Below, one piece after another: positions 33,451 to 44,316 of a stretch of DNA of 60,660 nt. This DNA comes from Chitinophagaceae bacterium (GTDB lineage: Bacteria > Bacteroidota > Bacteroidia > Chitinophagales > Chitinophagaceae). Below the pieces are notes generated by a model. The model was given only the letters and a program-made list of their open reading frames with translations, ran no database searches and was not told the DNA's origin. The position numbers were made by a program, and so were the translations under genes. The stretch covers positions 1 to 60,660 of the forward strand of contig JAEUVD010000022.1 of assembly GCA_016787065.1 (NCBI GenBank). The letters run 5' to 3'. Every line of letters begins with the position of its first letter. The stretch's first letter is position 1.

Positions 33451-36400
33451 ATGAAACAACTGGTTATTGTTATTTTGCTTTTAGCTTCTAATTTTTCCCA
33501 AGGAATAACGTTAGATTTTAGTAAAGTATTGGGTGGGACATTGAATGAAGAATCAATTTGTGTATTCAATGATCACCAAGGACACTATTTCCTTTCAGGT
33601 CGTTTTTCAGGCACAGTAGATTTCGATTTTTCAAATGCAACAGCAAACCTTATTGCCAATGGTTCAACGGATATTTTCTTTGCCAAATATGATACTCTTG
33701 GCAATCTAGTGTGGGTTAAGCAGATAGGAGGCGCTTTGTTAGATGGTGCCTATAGTATTAAAACGGATCATAATAATGACGTGATTTTGTGTGGCTACTT
33801 TCGTGGTTCGAATGTGGATTTCGATCCAGGTCCTTCGACTTATTTAATAAGTTCGAATGGCGATAATGGATTTGATTCTGGGTTTGGAGGAGATGCTTTT
33901 TTAGCAAAATTTACAAGTAATGGTAATTTCCTTTGGGCTTTTGCTGTTGGTGGTTATTATTCGCATGATGGATTTACCGATTTTGATGTGGATGACAATA
34001 ACAATATTTATGTTGGAGGGTTTATGAATGTTACCAGTTCAACACCAATTGATATTGATCCCGGAATTGGTGTTTTTGATATTGCAACTACTTCACAAGG
34101 GCATGGTTTGATAGCTAAATATTCTACAAACGGCAACTATTTGTGGGGCTTTACATTTGGAGATTATGGTATTGCTTCAGGCGTTTTTTCTCTGAAAAGA
34201 ATCCCTACAGATACAAGTATTGTAGTTACAGGCCATATTAAAACAACAAATAAAGATTTTGATCCTGGGCCAGGAACCAGCTATTTAACATCTCAGTTTT
34301 CAGATATTTTTCTAACAAAAATAAAATTTGGAGGAAGTGTTGAATGGGTTGAAAATTTTGGTGGCACGAATACTGCTCATTGGCAGGATATTGGAACGGA
34401 TTTGAGTGTAGACTCCTCGCAATGTATTTATCTAAGTGGTTTTTACACAGGCAATGGAGCAAATTTCAATCCAATGGGCAATTCTTATATTCAGAATGCA
34501 ATTGGTAACGCTGATAATTTTATTTCCAAATTTGACAAACATGGGAAACTTATTTGGTTCAACAATTTTGGTAGTGTAGGTAGCGAAGGCTATATAGCTA
34601 CAGAACGATTTAATGGTACCTTATTTGTTACAGGAAGTTTTTCAAATACATTAGATCTAGACCCATCTATTTCAACCCAAATAATTTCAAGTAACGGAGC
34701 CACTGATGCATTTGTGGCTAAATTTGATACAAGTGGTAATTATATATGTGGTTTCAGTTTTGGCGGAATTGGTGCAGAAAATGCCAATTGGATTACAGAT
34801 GCAAATACTGAAAACGCTCTGCTTACAGCAGGATACTTTAACAGCTCTGTTATGGATGTAGACCCGAGTTCATCGAATGTTAGCATCACATCCAATGGCG
34901 GTTATGATGATTATTATCTAAAATATAGTTTTGAATCTGATTCTTCTATAAATCTAGTAATAACGGATGATACTATTTGTGCCAATCAAACACCAATGAT
35001 TTTTCTAAGCTCGAACTCTTCTTCGTTAACTCCGGTGAATATTGTATACTCTGCTGGTGGAAATACGTACACTGCAAATAACATTATTCCAAATACAAGT
35101 TTCTCCTTAAATGGCATGTATACATCCACAACCTCTGTTATGATAAATTCAATTTCACCATCGGTTACTGCAAATTGTGTTTCGATTACTTATACCTTCA
35201 ATTCACCAATTCAAGTTCATGTGAATACGGTTCCCACTCTTAACACATCCGCTTCTCCCTCATCCCTTTGTTTTGGCCAATCCACGATAATTACAGCCTC
35301 AGGGGCTACGCAACTTAGCTGGAATCCTAGTATTCAAAATGGTGTTCCCTTCATACCCGTTGCAACTACAACTTATACTGTTGTTGGTACTTCTTCTAAT
35401 GGTTGTTCTTCAACCTCTTCTGTAACGGTTGTTGTTAATCCCAATCCTATTGTTTATGCATTGGCTAGTCCGATGAATGTATGTGCAGGCTCTCCGTGTT
35501 CTCTTACTGGAAGTGGCGCACTAAACTATTCATGGAGTGGTGGTGTTAACAATGGTATACCTTTCTTTCCAAGTAGTGCTGGCAGCTATACTGTTGTTGG
35601 TACCGATGCAAATGGTTGTAGTGCTACAAGTAGTGTATCTATAACAGTATCAGCCCCTCCGGTAATATCCACCACCGCACAACCCGATTCAATTTGCGTT
35701 GGCGGGCTAACTCAATTAAATGCTTCTGGTGCAGCAACATATCAATGGAGTGGCGGTATTCAAAATAATGTTCCATTTAGCCCTTCAAGCTCGTCCACTT
35801 ATACGGTTTCCGGCATCGATAATAACGGTTGTTCGGCAACGGCTATTCAAGCAGTATATGTTTACCCTTCGCCTGTGGTATCGGCATCGGCTATGCCTGA
35901 TTCGTTATGCTATGGAAATCAAACCGTATTATTAGGTTCAGGAGCCTCGTTATATACCTGGAGTGGTGGTATTCAGAATGGTGTACCATTTATACCTCAA
36001 ACCAGTGGCTCTTATACTGTTACGGGTATCGATGGGAATGGTTGTACCGCAAGTTCATCGGTTTACGTAAATGTATTTAATCACCTACCTGTTGGCATTA
36101 TCAATAATCAAACTACCCTTTGTTCGGGTGATAGCGCTTTACTGGTTGGTACAGGTGCTTCAAGCTATTCTTGGTTACCAGCTTCAGCACTCGATACCAC
36201 TGCTGGTGTTAGCGTTTGGGCATATCCCGTTGGTGGTGTAACCACCTTTACGGTAACGGGTACCGACGCAACAGGATGCACCGGAACAGCCACCACCTTA
36301 TTAAACACTATTCCAAGAATAAACGTGGTTGCCAGTAAAAGTAACGATATAATTTGTGGTTTGCAATCGGCACAATTGCAGGCGTATGGAGCCGATAATT

Positions 36401-36825
36401 ATCTTTGGTCTCCAGCTATAGGTTTAAGTGATCCTGCCATTCCGAATCCTGTTGCCACTATTTATCAAACTACTACTTACGTAGTAACCGGAACAAGCGA
36501 GACCTGTACAGATAAGGATAGTGTTACAATCACATATTTTACGGGTAATCATGAATTTGATTTAGTGCCTTCGGCCTTCTCTCCAAATAACGATGGTTTA
36601 AATGATTGCTTACACGTACTTCATAATGTTGATTTGCGCGAGTTTTACTTCGCTATTTATAACCGATGGGGACAACGTGTTTTCGAAACAAAAAATGTGA
36701 ATGATTGTTGGGATGGCAACTTTAACAATGAACCAGCAGCGGTTGGTACGTATTATTATTTCCTTCGATCAAATTCTCCTTGCGGCGATAATTTTGTTAA
36801 AGGGGATGTTACCCTGATTAGGTAA
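33451..36825 (+). CDS. T9SS type-B secreted protein: SBBP propeller, Ig-like repeats, CHU_C sorting domain
   Basis: 1124 aa. A signal peptide (MKQLVIVILLLASNFSQG) opens it. Residues about 20-490 are SBBP-type beta-propeller repeats (FLAKFTSNGNFLWAFAVGG and variants). About 560-1020 hold at least five PKD/Ig-like repeats of roughly 75-80 aa, each with a LCxG-like Cys start, YxWSGGIQNGVPFxP and YTVxGxDxNGC. The C-terminus (about 1033-1124) is the gliding-motility-associated CHU_C/type-B sorting domain: SAFSPNNDGLNDCLHV, IYNRWGQRVFE, VGTYYYFLR. It is exported by T9SS and attached to or released from the surface. Its partner may be a PorP/SprF-like protein elsewhere. rnhB converges after 12 bp. 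Confidence 0.92.
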   Translation: MKQLVIVILLLASNFSQGITLDFSKVLGGTLNEESICVFNDHQGHYFLSGRFSGTVDFDFSNATANLIANGSTDIFFAKYDTLGNLVWVKQIGGALLDGAYSIKTDHNNDVILCGYFRGSNVDFDPGPSTYLISSNGDNGFDSGFGGDAFLAKFTSNGNFLWAFAVGGYYSHDGFTDFDVDDNNNIYVGGFMNVTSSTPIDIDPGIGVFDIATTSQGHGLIAKYSTNGNYLWGFTFGDYGIASGVFSLKRIPTDTSIVVTGHIKTTNKDFDPGPGTSYLTSQFSDIFLTKIKFGGSVEWVENFGGTNTAHWQDIGTDLSVDSSQCIYLSGFYTGNGANFNPMGNSYIQNAIGNADNFISKFDKHGKLIWFNNFGSVGSEGYIATERFNGTLFVTGSFSNTLDLDPSISTQIISSNGATDAFVAKFDTSGNYICGFSFGGIGAENANWITDANTENALLTAGYFNSSVMDVDPSSSNVSITSNGGYDDYYLKYSFESDSSINLVITDDTICANQTPMIFLSSNSSSLTPVNIVYSAGGNTYTANNIIPNTSFSLNGMYTSTTSVMINSISPSVTANCVSITYTFNSPIQVHVNTVPTLNTSASPSSLCFGQSTIITASGATQLSWNPSIQNGVPFIPVATTTYTVVGTSSNGCSSTSSVTVVVNPNPIVYALASPMNVCAGSPCSLTGSGALNYSWSGGVNNGIPFFPSSAGSYTVVGTDANGCSATSSVSITVSAPPVISTTAQPDSICVGGLTQLNASGAATYQWSGGIQNNVPFSPSSSSTYTVSGIDNNGCSATAIQAVYVYPSPVVSASAMPDSLCYGNQTVLLGSGASLYTWSGGIQNGVPFIPQTSGSYTVTGIDGNGCTASSSVYVNVFNHLPVGIINNQTTLCSGDSALLVGTGASSYSWLPASALDTTAGVSVWAYPVGGVTTFTVTGTDATGCTGTATTLLNTIPRINVVASKSNDIICGLQSAQLQAYGADNYLWSPAIGLSDPAIPNPVATIYQTTTYVVTGTSETCTDKDSVTITYFTGNHEFDLVPSAFSPNNDGLNDCLHVLHNVDLREFYFAIYNRWGQRVFETKNVNDCWDGNFNNEPAAVGTYYYFLRSNSPCGDNFVKGDVTLIR

Positions 36826-36837
36826 TAATTTCTTTTA

Positions 36838-37443
36838 CTAGCATTCATTGAATAAGACAGGTTGCTTAGGTAAACAGGCAAATGATTTTCTATGATGTTT
36901 GGTCATACCATATTGTCGTATCATAGAACGATGTTCAACAGTAGGATAGCCCTTATTTTTCAACCAGAGGTAATTTGGAAATTTTTTGTCTAATCCCATC
37001 ATATATTCATCACGATGTGTTTTGGCAAGTATGCTGGCCGCAGCAATTGCGGTGTACTTTCCATCCCCTTTTATTACACAAGTATGCGGGATATTCGAGT
37101 ATGGATAAAAACGATTCCCATCAATGAGTAAAAACTCCGGCTCTACGGTGAGTTGGGCAACGGCTTGATGCATGGCCAAAATGGATGCCTTTAGGATATT
37201 AATTTGATCTATTTTTTGTGGAGAAACAAACGATACGGCCCATGCCAAGGCTTCTCGTTCAATTACTACGCGCAGTTCTTCACGAACAGATTCACTCAGT
37301 TTTTTAGAGTCATTAATCAAGCTATGATTGAAATTTTTAGGAAGTATCACCGCTGCTGCACAAACCGGTCCGGCAATACACCCTCTGCCCGCTTCATCAC
37401 AGCCGGCTTCGAGTAAATGTTCATGTAAAAACGGTAGTAACAC
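36838..37443 (-). CDS. rnhB: Ribonuclease HII
   Basis: 201 aa from a GTG start. It removes RNA from RNA:DNA hybrids, including single misincorporated ribonucleotides. Catalytic acids: GCDEAGRGCIAGPVCAAAVIL (the DE pair near residue 16), LLIDGNRF (near 103) and the later Asp in KTHRDEYM. The only upstream alternative would run into the promoter, and no ATG occurs before the DEAGRG motif, so the GTG at 37443 is right. It lies 4 nt after a TAGTTTTG box, another probable leaderless start. It diverges from groES. Confidence 0.94.
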   Translation of the reverse strand: MLLPFLHEHLLEAGCDEAGRGCIAGPVCAAAVILPKNFNHSLINDSKKLSESVREELRVVIEREALAWAVSFVSPQKIDQINILKASILAMHQAVAQLTVEPEFLLIDGNRFYPYSNIPHTCVIKGDGKYTAIAAASILAKTHRDEYMMGLDKKFPNYLWLKNKGYPTVEHRSMIRQYGMTKHHRKSFACLPKQPVLFNEC

Positions 37444-37447
37444 AAAC

Positions 37448-37455
37448 CAAAACTA
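37448..37455 (-). promoter_or_regulatory. Promoter -7 box (TAGTTTTG) of rnhB
   Basis: Minus-strand TAGTTTTG, full TAnnTTTG match, 4 nt before the GTG at 37443. Confidence 0.6.
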
Positions 37456-37620
37456 GTCGTTTGCTGTCAAATTTTACTCCTCTGGGTGTAAAAATGGCAA
37501 GTTCCTTGTAGCAAAACTGGTTTGATTCCGCAAAATTGTCCATTTAAACCGCCTTGGAACATTAATTGATAGGGGAGGGATGATCTAAAAATCATTGTAA
37601 AACTTAAAACCAAGATAAAC

Positions 37621-37908
37621 ATGGCAAAAGCAAGTAAAGTAAATATTACCCCCTTACATGATCGGGTAATTGTGCGCGCAGCGGCCGCTGAAACGAAAAC
37701 TGCCGGCGGAATTATTATCCCAGACTCAGCAAAAGAAAAACCTCAACGCGGAACAGTAATCGCCGTTGGAACCGGAAAGAAGGATGAACCTATGACTGTA
37801 AAATCAGGTGATACGGTACTTTATGGGAAATATGCAGGTACTGAAATCAATATCGACGGAGAGGATTTATTGATTATGCGTGAAAGCGATATCCTCGCTA
37901 TTGTTTAA
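37621..37908 (+). CDS. groES: Co-chaperonin GroES
   Basis: 95 aa, normal length. It forms the heptameric lid of GroEL. Family motifs: [11 protein letters not shown], the mobile loop [20 protein letters not shown], and [30 protein letters not shown] at the C-terminus. groEL follows after 131 bp, which contains a large inverted repeat. No CIRCE (HrcA) element and no clear TAnnTTTG box was found in the 177 bp upstream, so how heat shock controls this operon is not visible here. Confidence 0.97.
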   Translation: MAKASKVNITPLHDRVIVRAAAAETKTAGGIIIPDSAKEKPQRGTVIAVGTGKKDEPMTVKSGDTVLYGKYAGTEINIDGEDLLIMRESDILAIV

Positions 37909-37914
37909 AACAGA

Positions 37915-37987
37915 ATGGTTGAAGCCTGTGTAAATCAACGAATCGTTTTTCGATTCTTTAGAGCAGAACACGCTTTCACTCAACCAT
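37915..37987 (+). promoter_or_regulatory. Nested hairpins in the groES-groEL spacer
   Basis: ATGGTTGA (37915-37922) pairs with TCAACCAT (37980-37987). Inside it AAGC and GTGT tracts can pair with GCTT and ACAC across small bulges, and an inner hairpin GAATCG-TTTTT-CGATTC (37940-37956) sits at the tip. It may act as an attenuator or RNA-stability element setting the groES:groEL ratio. It lacks a clean T-run, so it is unlikely to be a full terminator. Confidence 0.4.
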
Positions 37988-38033
37988 CTTCATCTCATTA
38001 TCAAATTATCTAATCAACAAATTATCAAAATAA

Positions 38034-39674
<1,641 letters not shown>

Positions 39675-39741
39675 GAGCTCCTTGGATGTGAATAAGAAAT
39701 AAATGATTGTGTGGTTTCACATCAATCAACAAATGTTAAAG

Positions 39742-39765
39742 CCGCTCCGGAAACGGGGCGGTTTT
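39742..39765 (+). terminator. Rho-independent terminator after groEL
   Basis: CCGCTCCG (39742-39749) pairs with CGGGGCGG (39754-39761), one G-T wobble, GAAA loop, followed by TTTT. Seen from the minus strand it also follows the TolC-like gene end and may serve both convergent transcripts. Confidence 0.82.
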
Positions 39766-41203
39766 AGTTTTGTAATGAAACCTCCGTTAATATCCCCAGC
39801 GAATACGGAACACTTAGTAAACTCATCATACGTTTAACTTGTAACTGAATGAGTTTTTCACGAGCATCTACTACTTTAGTATCTCTACTATTCGTTAGGA
39901 AGAACGAACTTTCTCCAAGCTCTAATTTAACTTGTTCGGCATTGGCAAGCAGCTCTAAATTTTTAACGTAATTTGTTTGCAGACTCACTTGCTTTTCAAG
40001 AAATAGAAAATCAGCAACCGCTTTTTTTACTTTATTTTCCAACTCCATTTTTTTCATGCTTCGATCCAATACTGCATCGCGATATTTAAGTTTCGCAAGT
40101 TGATAAGAAGCCCTTCCTTCTGAAAGTCGTAAAGGCATTTGAAACTTGATACCATAATACGAATTACGATTTGGTGAAAATCCATCGTAAGCAGGATTAA
40201 ATCCGGTGAGTCCATTTTTAGAAAGCAATTGATAATTTACATCCAACTTTGGAAGCATCTCTTGAAACTTTACCTTTTGATCCAGTTTCAAAACTTGAAG
40301 TTTGTATTGATACCATTGTAAGCCGGGGTGTTTATCATTCACCTCTTGTAATAATGAATCTAATAGAAGTTGATTATTCCAAGTTTCACCAAATCGTTCC
40401 CAACGTGGTTCGGGTTGGGCAGTTGCATTCAACATCAAGGGTTCTGTTTGTTCGTTCCATAAATACGCGGAAAGGTAAATACCTTCACGAACAAACTCGA
40501 GGTAATGTTGATTTCTGAGAAGTTCAAATTGCTGAACCAAGGTATAGGCCTCCAAGGTATCTATGGCAGCACGTTCGCCGAGTTCAAATGATTTTACAAC
40601 CAGTTTCATTCGGTTCATATTCAACGAATAATTTTTATCGGCAAGTTGTAAAAGTTCCCAAGCCTGTACCCAATCAAAGTATGCATACATCGCATCCATA
40701 ATAAGCTGATTCAATACCAATTTTTGTTCTTCATATGCCATGAATTGTGCTTGTTTCGCTTGTTGAAGAGCCGCCCGACGTTTGTCGTAAACCAGGTTTT
40801 TCAATATCGGAATTTGTACACCAGCATAGCTCAATGTGCCTGACGTTTCGGAGGTATTAATTCGATTTCCTTGTAAATACTCGATGCCTGATTTGAATTC
40901 TACCCCAAACCAAGTTGGTATAACCAGTTCCGCTTCGCTACTTTGGTAATACTGCAGGCCATCTAGTGTTTTATTACTATTTGCAGCGTTTAAAGCAGGG
41001 TCGAATAATCCTTTTGCAAACAACAGGTTCATGGCAGCTTGATCAACTTGGATACCGGTTTTTCGTACCAAAGGATGATACGATTTTACAAGCGCTAAAA
41101 ATTCCTGCGCGCTAAAAATTGTGTCGGTTTGAGCTGCCTTGCCGGGAAGCCATAAGCATAGCATGGATAAGCAACACAATATGAGTTTACTTCTTCTTTT
41201 CAT
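39764..41203 (-). CDS. TolC-family outer-membrane efflux protein
   Basis: 479 aa from the ATG at 41203, which starts a signal peptide (MKRRSKLILCCLSMLCLWLPGKAAQ). The in-frame start at 41248 would add 15 residues lying inside the upstream gene. The body has the TolC pattern of long amphipathic coiled coils (LAKLKYRDAVLDRSMKKMELENKVKKAV) and strands with PILKNLVYDKRRAALQQA and YGIKFQMPLRLSEGRASYQLAK. It is the outer-membrane channel of the export machine encoded by the two preceding genes. The start overlaps the end of the HlyD-like gene by 17 nt. Confidence 0.88.
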   Translation of the reverse strand: MKRRSKLILCCLSMLCLWLPGKAAQTDTIFSAQEFLALVKSYHPLVRKTGIQVDQAAMNLLFAKGLFDPALNAANSNKTLDGLQYYQSSEAELVIPTWFGVEFKSGIEYLQGNRINTSETSGTLSYAGVQIPILKNLVYDKRRAALQQAKQAQFMAYEEQKLVLNQLIMDAMYAYFDWVQAWELLQLADKNYSLNMNRMKLVVKSFELGERAAIDTLEAYTLVQQFELLRNQHYLEFVREGIYLSAYLWNEQTEPLMLNATAQPEPRWERFGETWNNQLLLDSLLQEVNDKHPGLQWYQYKLQVLKLDQKVKFQEMLPKLDVNYQLLSKNGLTGFNPAYDGFSPNRNSYYGIKFQMPLRLSEGRASYQLAKLKYRDAVLDRSMKKMELENKVKKAVADFLFLEKQVSLQTNYVKNLELLANAEQVKLELGESSFFLTNSRDTKVVDAREKLIQLQVKRMMSLLSVPYSLGILTEVSLQN

Positions 41204-42515
41204 TTGGTTTCTTATCATTAGGTTGATAGAAGTCGGGTGGAAAACCATTCACACTACGCCATAATTCGTAGCCAAGTGGTACATCTTTTAATAAAGCAAT
41301 TGCCTGAACACCGGTACCGGTTTTTAATTGCTTTGGCCAAGGTTTAACACGATTATCCGGAATAACTAAAACTCGAAACATGCCATTATCATGAATATTA
41401 TTTTCATAACTGTAAATAGTGCCGGCAAAGGTACCGTAACTGTATTTTGGCCAACCACTAAACACCACCGTTGGAAATCCATCGAAAATAAAACGAACAG
41501 ATTGTCCGGTATGAATAAGGGGCATGTCAACTGGGCGCACAAAAATTTCTACAGCAAATTGTTGATCATCGGGTATTATGGTTGCAATGTATTCTGCTTC
41601 TTTAATAACTTCACCTAAACCACCACGAAGCGCTTTTACAAGTTGCCCGTTTTGTGTGGCAAGTATATAGTAAAAGCCATTTCTAACCACATAAGAAGCA
41701 ACTTGATTTCTTAATTTAGCTAATTCACTTTTAGTTTTTGCAATTTCTCCTTCGCTTTGAAAACGCTCCGACTCCGCTTTATTTATTTTCTCGGTATACT
41801 CTTGAATAATCTGATTTTTTTCTAACTGAAGATTGCCAATATCTTGTTTACTCTGCATTAATTTGTTTTCTACGCCTTGTTTTTTAGCCAGTATATTCTG
41901 GTATGCAATTAGTCGTTGTTGCAATTGCGTTTGTGAGGATAACCCTTCATCTAACATTTTTTGTTGCCGTTCATACTGATCACGTAACAGTTTTACTTCA
42001 TTTTCGGCTGCTTTGAGTTCAGCCTCTTCAGCTTTCAATTTAAAATTAACCTGACTAATTTTTATTTCGATTTGTTTTAGTTTGATAGGAAGCGCTTCGC
42101 GTAACGCATTCACCTGATTACCATAACTACCAATTTTATTTTCATACGAAAGAATCACTTCCTCTTTAGCGTTTACTTGCTCCTTCGTTCGTTCAATTAA
42201 ATTCGGATCAAGATAGTCTTCTTTGATTTCGGATAATTGTAAAATGGTATCGCCTTTTTTCAAATAGTCGCCCTCCTTGGCATACCAGCGAGCGATGCGT
42301 CCGGGTATTGGTGAATGTATTTCTTGTGCACGTTGTTCTTGATACAGGGTAGTAACCTTACCACGCGATTTGATATTCTGCGTCCAAGGTAAAAAGAGAA
42401 TGCCTAGCATAAGAAAGCTCACAAACCAAAACCAAAACTGATGCTTACGCGTGAAGCGAGGTTCAAGCATGTGTTTTTGTGATTGTAATGGAATCGGGTA
42501 TTCTAAATTAGTCAT
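41187..42515 (-). CDS. HlyD-family periplasmic adaptor
   Basis: 442 aa from the ATG at 42515; the longer start at 42605 lies inside the upstream ABC gene and is unlikely. One membrane helix (FWFWFVSFLMLGILFLPW, near residue 30), a lipoyl/biotinyl half (EIHSPIPGRIARWYAKEGDYLKKGDTILQLSEI), a long coiled coil (about 110-250) and a C-terminal beta-barrel part (FAVEIFVRPVDMPLIHTGQSVRFIFDGFP). It links the inner-membrane ABC pump to the TolC channel. The start overlaps the ABC stop by 8 nt (ATGACTAA), and the end overlaps the TolC start by 17 nt, so all three are one translational unit. Confidence 0.93.
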   Translation of the reverse strand: MTNLEYPIPLQSQKHMLEPRFTRKHQFWFWFVSFLMLGILFLPWTQNIKSRGKVTTLYQEQRAQEIHSPIPGRIARWYAKEGDYLKKGDTILQLSEIKEDYLDPNLIERTKEQVNAKEEVILSYENKIGSYGNQVNALREALPIKLKQIEIKISQVNFKLKAEEAELKAAENEVKLLRDQYERQQKMLDEGLSSQTQLQQRLIAYQNILAKKQGVENKLMQSKQDIGNLQLEKNQIIQEYTEKINKAESERFQSEGEIAKTKSELAKLRNQVASYVVRNGFYYILATQNGQLVKALRGGLGEVIKEAEYIATIIPDDQQFAVEIFVRPVDMPLIHTGQSVRFIFDGFPTVVFSGWPKYSYGTFAGTIYSYENNIHDNGMFRVLVIPDNRVKPWPKQLKTGTGVQAIALLKDVPLGYELWRSVNGFPPDFYQPNDKKPNEKKK

Positions 42516-44187
42516 GGTTCTTAGTTTGTATCGAAGTAATTTGTCCGTTATGCAATGCAATAACCTGATCGCATTCTTTACAGAATATAGGATCGGCGGT
42601 AACAATAATTACCGTGCTGGTTGTTTTTGAAAGGAGGTAGTGTAACATTTGATTTTTCTCTTCCGGGGTGAACCCGTACCATGGTTCTTCCATAAATACC
42701 AATTTAGGTTTATGTATCAATGCGCGTAAAAGCATAATCTTTCGTAAGGTAGAAGAAGGGAATTGTAATCCTTCTGAATCAATTTCTGTATCAAGTCCTT
42801 TGGGTAGTTTGTAAAGAAATTCAGCAATACCAAGATCTTTAGCTAAAGCATAAATTTGTTGAGAGTCAACCGTTGATCTTGAAAGCGTAATATTTTCAAG
42901 AACACTTCCTTTAAACACATCTTGCTTATGCGAATAGAGCGATGCTATTTCCCGGAATGATTGCAGTTGAAAATCATGAAACGGAATGTCGTTCAATAAA
43001 TAATTTCCCTGGTAATGCTGAATCATACCGGATAACAACATGAGTAGGGTTGATTTACCGGAAGCTTCCATGCCCGTAACTGCTACTTTGTTTCCCCAAG
43101 GAATCTGTATACTAATATTCTGAAGCACCGGTTTATTTGCTTGATAGGCGAAATGTATTTGGTCGAGTTGAAGATCAATTTTATCTATGCTGTTTACTAA
43201 AAGATTACTGCCGGATTGTTCGCGTGGTAAATTTGTAACCGCCGACAATTTCTCTAAGGCGGTAATAACGTCATACACATTCTCTAAATTAGAAATGAGT
43301 TTCTCCACCGCGGCAATGATAGAAAGGATTACAATTTCTGCCGCAATAAATTCGCCGACATTCAGTTTTTGTTGAACTAACAAAATAGTACCGGCAATTA
43401 GCATGGTAGACGTAATGATTATCTTTAAAGCTAGTAAGGTTCTAAATTGGAGCAGTAAAATTCGGAAATGCGTATTGCGTGCTTTGAGGTAGGATGTAAC
43501 TTGAGTGTCGGTTTTACGTAGGTTTAAATGGCTGCCATGACTAAACTTAAACGAGCGAATAACTCTCGCTAGATCTTCTAACCAATCGGCTACTTGGTAC
43601 TTGTAATTACTTTCGGCAATGCTGCTAGCAATGCCTTGTTTTCCACTTAAATAGAAAATCAACCATAACACAAAACACAGCAAGAAACTAAAAACGATAA
43701 ATACTTGATGATAAAAGGATAATAGAATTAAGCCCAAAAAAAGTTGAATGAAGGCTTGCGGAATATCAAGCAGAATTTTTGAAAATCCTTTTTGTAAAAT
43801 GACCGTATCAAAAAAGCGATTTGCTTTTTCAGGGAGGTAGTATTTTTCTGATTTATCAAGAGCGATATTGGGAATAGTTTCGGAAAATTCAAAGGCATTG
43901 CGTACAAAGGTTTGTTGCTGAATACTCTCAACTACTCGCATTTGTTTAATTTGTAAAATACCTACCAACCATACACTGAGTATTACCAGACCTATGAGTA
44001 AATACACCGAGGTAACCATTTGAGCCCCTAAGGTAAAACCAACAATAGCTTGAATGCCAACTGGCACAACGAGTTGTAACAGTCCGCTAAATACCGCATA
44101 AAAGTACAGGGCACCTATTTCGCGTTTAGTTTGAATGATAAGCTGCCATAGCTTTTGAAAGCCGGGAATGGTATTAATTTGTTCCAT
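42508..44187 (-). CDS. ABC exporter (fused permease/ATPase) with degenerate ATPase motifs
   Basis: 559 aa from the ATG at 44187, 5 nt after a TATATTTG box; an ATG 63 codons upstream lies beyond the promoter and is not used. The transmembrane domain (about 1-310) has five to six hydrophobic segments. The ATPase domain (about 330-559) has an intact Walker A, GMEASGKST (near 370), but Walker B is LVFMEEP (Glu for Asp), the LSGGQ signature reads FPSST, and the H-loop His is missing (VTADP). The changes suggest altered or weak ATP hydrolysis, or partner dependence. The first gene of the ABC-HlyD-TolC operon, controlled by the divergent TetR gene. Substrate unknown. Confidence 0.85.
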   Translation of the reverse strand: MEQINTIPGFQKLWQLIIQTKREIGALYFYAVFSGLLQLVVPVGIQAIVGFTLGAQMVTSVYLLIGLVILSVWLVGILQIKQMRVVESIQQQTFVRNAFEFSETIPNIALDKSEKYYLPEKANRFFDTVILQKGFSKILLDIPQAFIQLFLGLILLSFYHQVFIVFSFLLCFVLWLIFYLSGKQGIASSIAESNYKYQVADWLEDLARVIRSFKFSHGSHLNLRKTDTQVTSYLKARNTHFRILLLQFRTLLALKIIITSTMLIAGTILLVQQKLNVGEFIAAEIVILSIIAAVEKLISNLENVYDVITALEKLSAVTNLPREQSGSNLLVNSIDKIDLQLDQIHFAYQANKPVLQNISIQIPWGNKVAVTGMEASGKSTLLMLLSGMIQHYQGNYLLNDIPFHDFQLQSFREIASLYSHKQDVFKGSVLENITLSRSTVDSQQIYALAKDLGIAEFLYKLPKGLDTEIDSEGLQFPSSTLRKIMLLRALIHKPKLVFMEEPWYGFTPEEKNQMLHYLLSKTTSTVIIVTADPIFCKECDQVIALHNGQITSIQTKNHD

Positions 44188-44192
44188 CGGGG

Positions 44193-44200
44193 CAAATATA
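44193..44200 (-). promoter_or_regulatory. Promoter -7 box (TATATTTG) of the ABC-HlyD-TolC operon
   Basis: Minus-strand TATATTTG, full TAnnTTTG match, 5 nt before the ATG at 44187. Confidence 0.68.
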
Positions 44201-44216
44201 AACTTACTAGTTGAAA

Positions 44217-44233
44217 TAATAGTAATACTATTA
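44217..44233. promoter_or_regulatory. Candidate TetR operator at the ABC promoter
   Basis: TAATAGTAATACTATTA, a perfect 17-bp palindrome (8-bp arms, one central base). It lies 16 bp upstream of the minus-strand -7 box and covers the -33 region of the ABC-HlyD-TolC promoter. It contains AGTAATACT, related to the second site at 44261. Confidence 0.55.
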
Positions 44234-44260
44234 AAAAATAATGTTAAGCTAAAAAAATAG

Positions 44261-44271
44261 AGTAAAATACT
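44261..44271. promoter_or_regulatory. Second, related candidate TetR operator
   Basis: AGTA-AAA-TACT, the same AGTA/TACT arms as the first palindrome with a wider centre. It lies 21 bp upstream of the TetR -7 box, in that promoter's -33 region, and could mediate autoregulation. Confidence 0.4.
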
Positions 44272-44292
44272 TTTAAAATACGAAACGGTCAT

Positions 44293-44300
44293 TACCTTTG
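44293..44300 (+). promoter_or_regulatory. Promoter -7 box (TACCTTTG) of the TetR gene
   Basis: Full TAnnTTTG match, 16 nt before the ATG at 44317. Confidence 0.62.
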
Positions 44301-44316
44301 CTTCCGAAAGAACCTT

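Noticed and set aside
37444..37620. Search for CIRCE/HrcA or sigma-32 sites before groES
   Set aside because: No TTAGCACTC-N9-GAGTGCTAA palindrome and no convincing CTTGAA/CCCCAT pair was seen.
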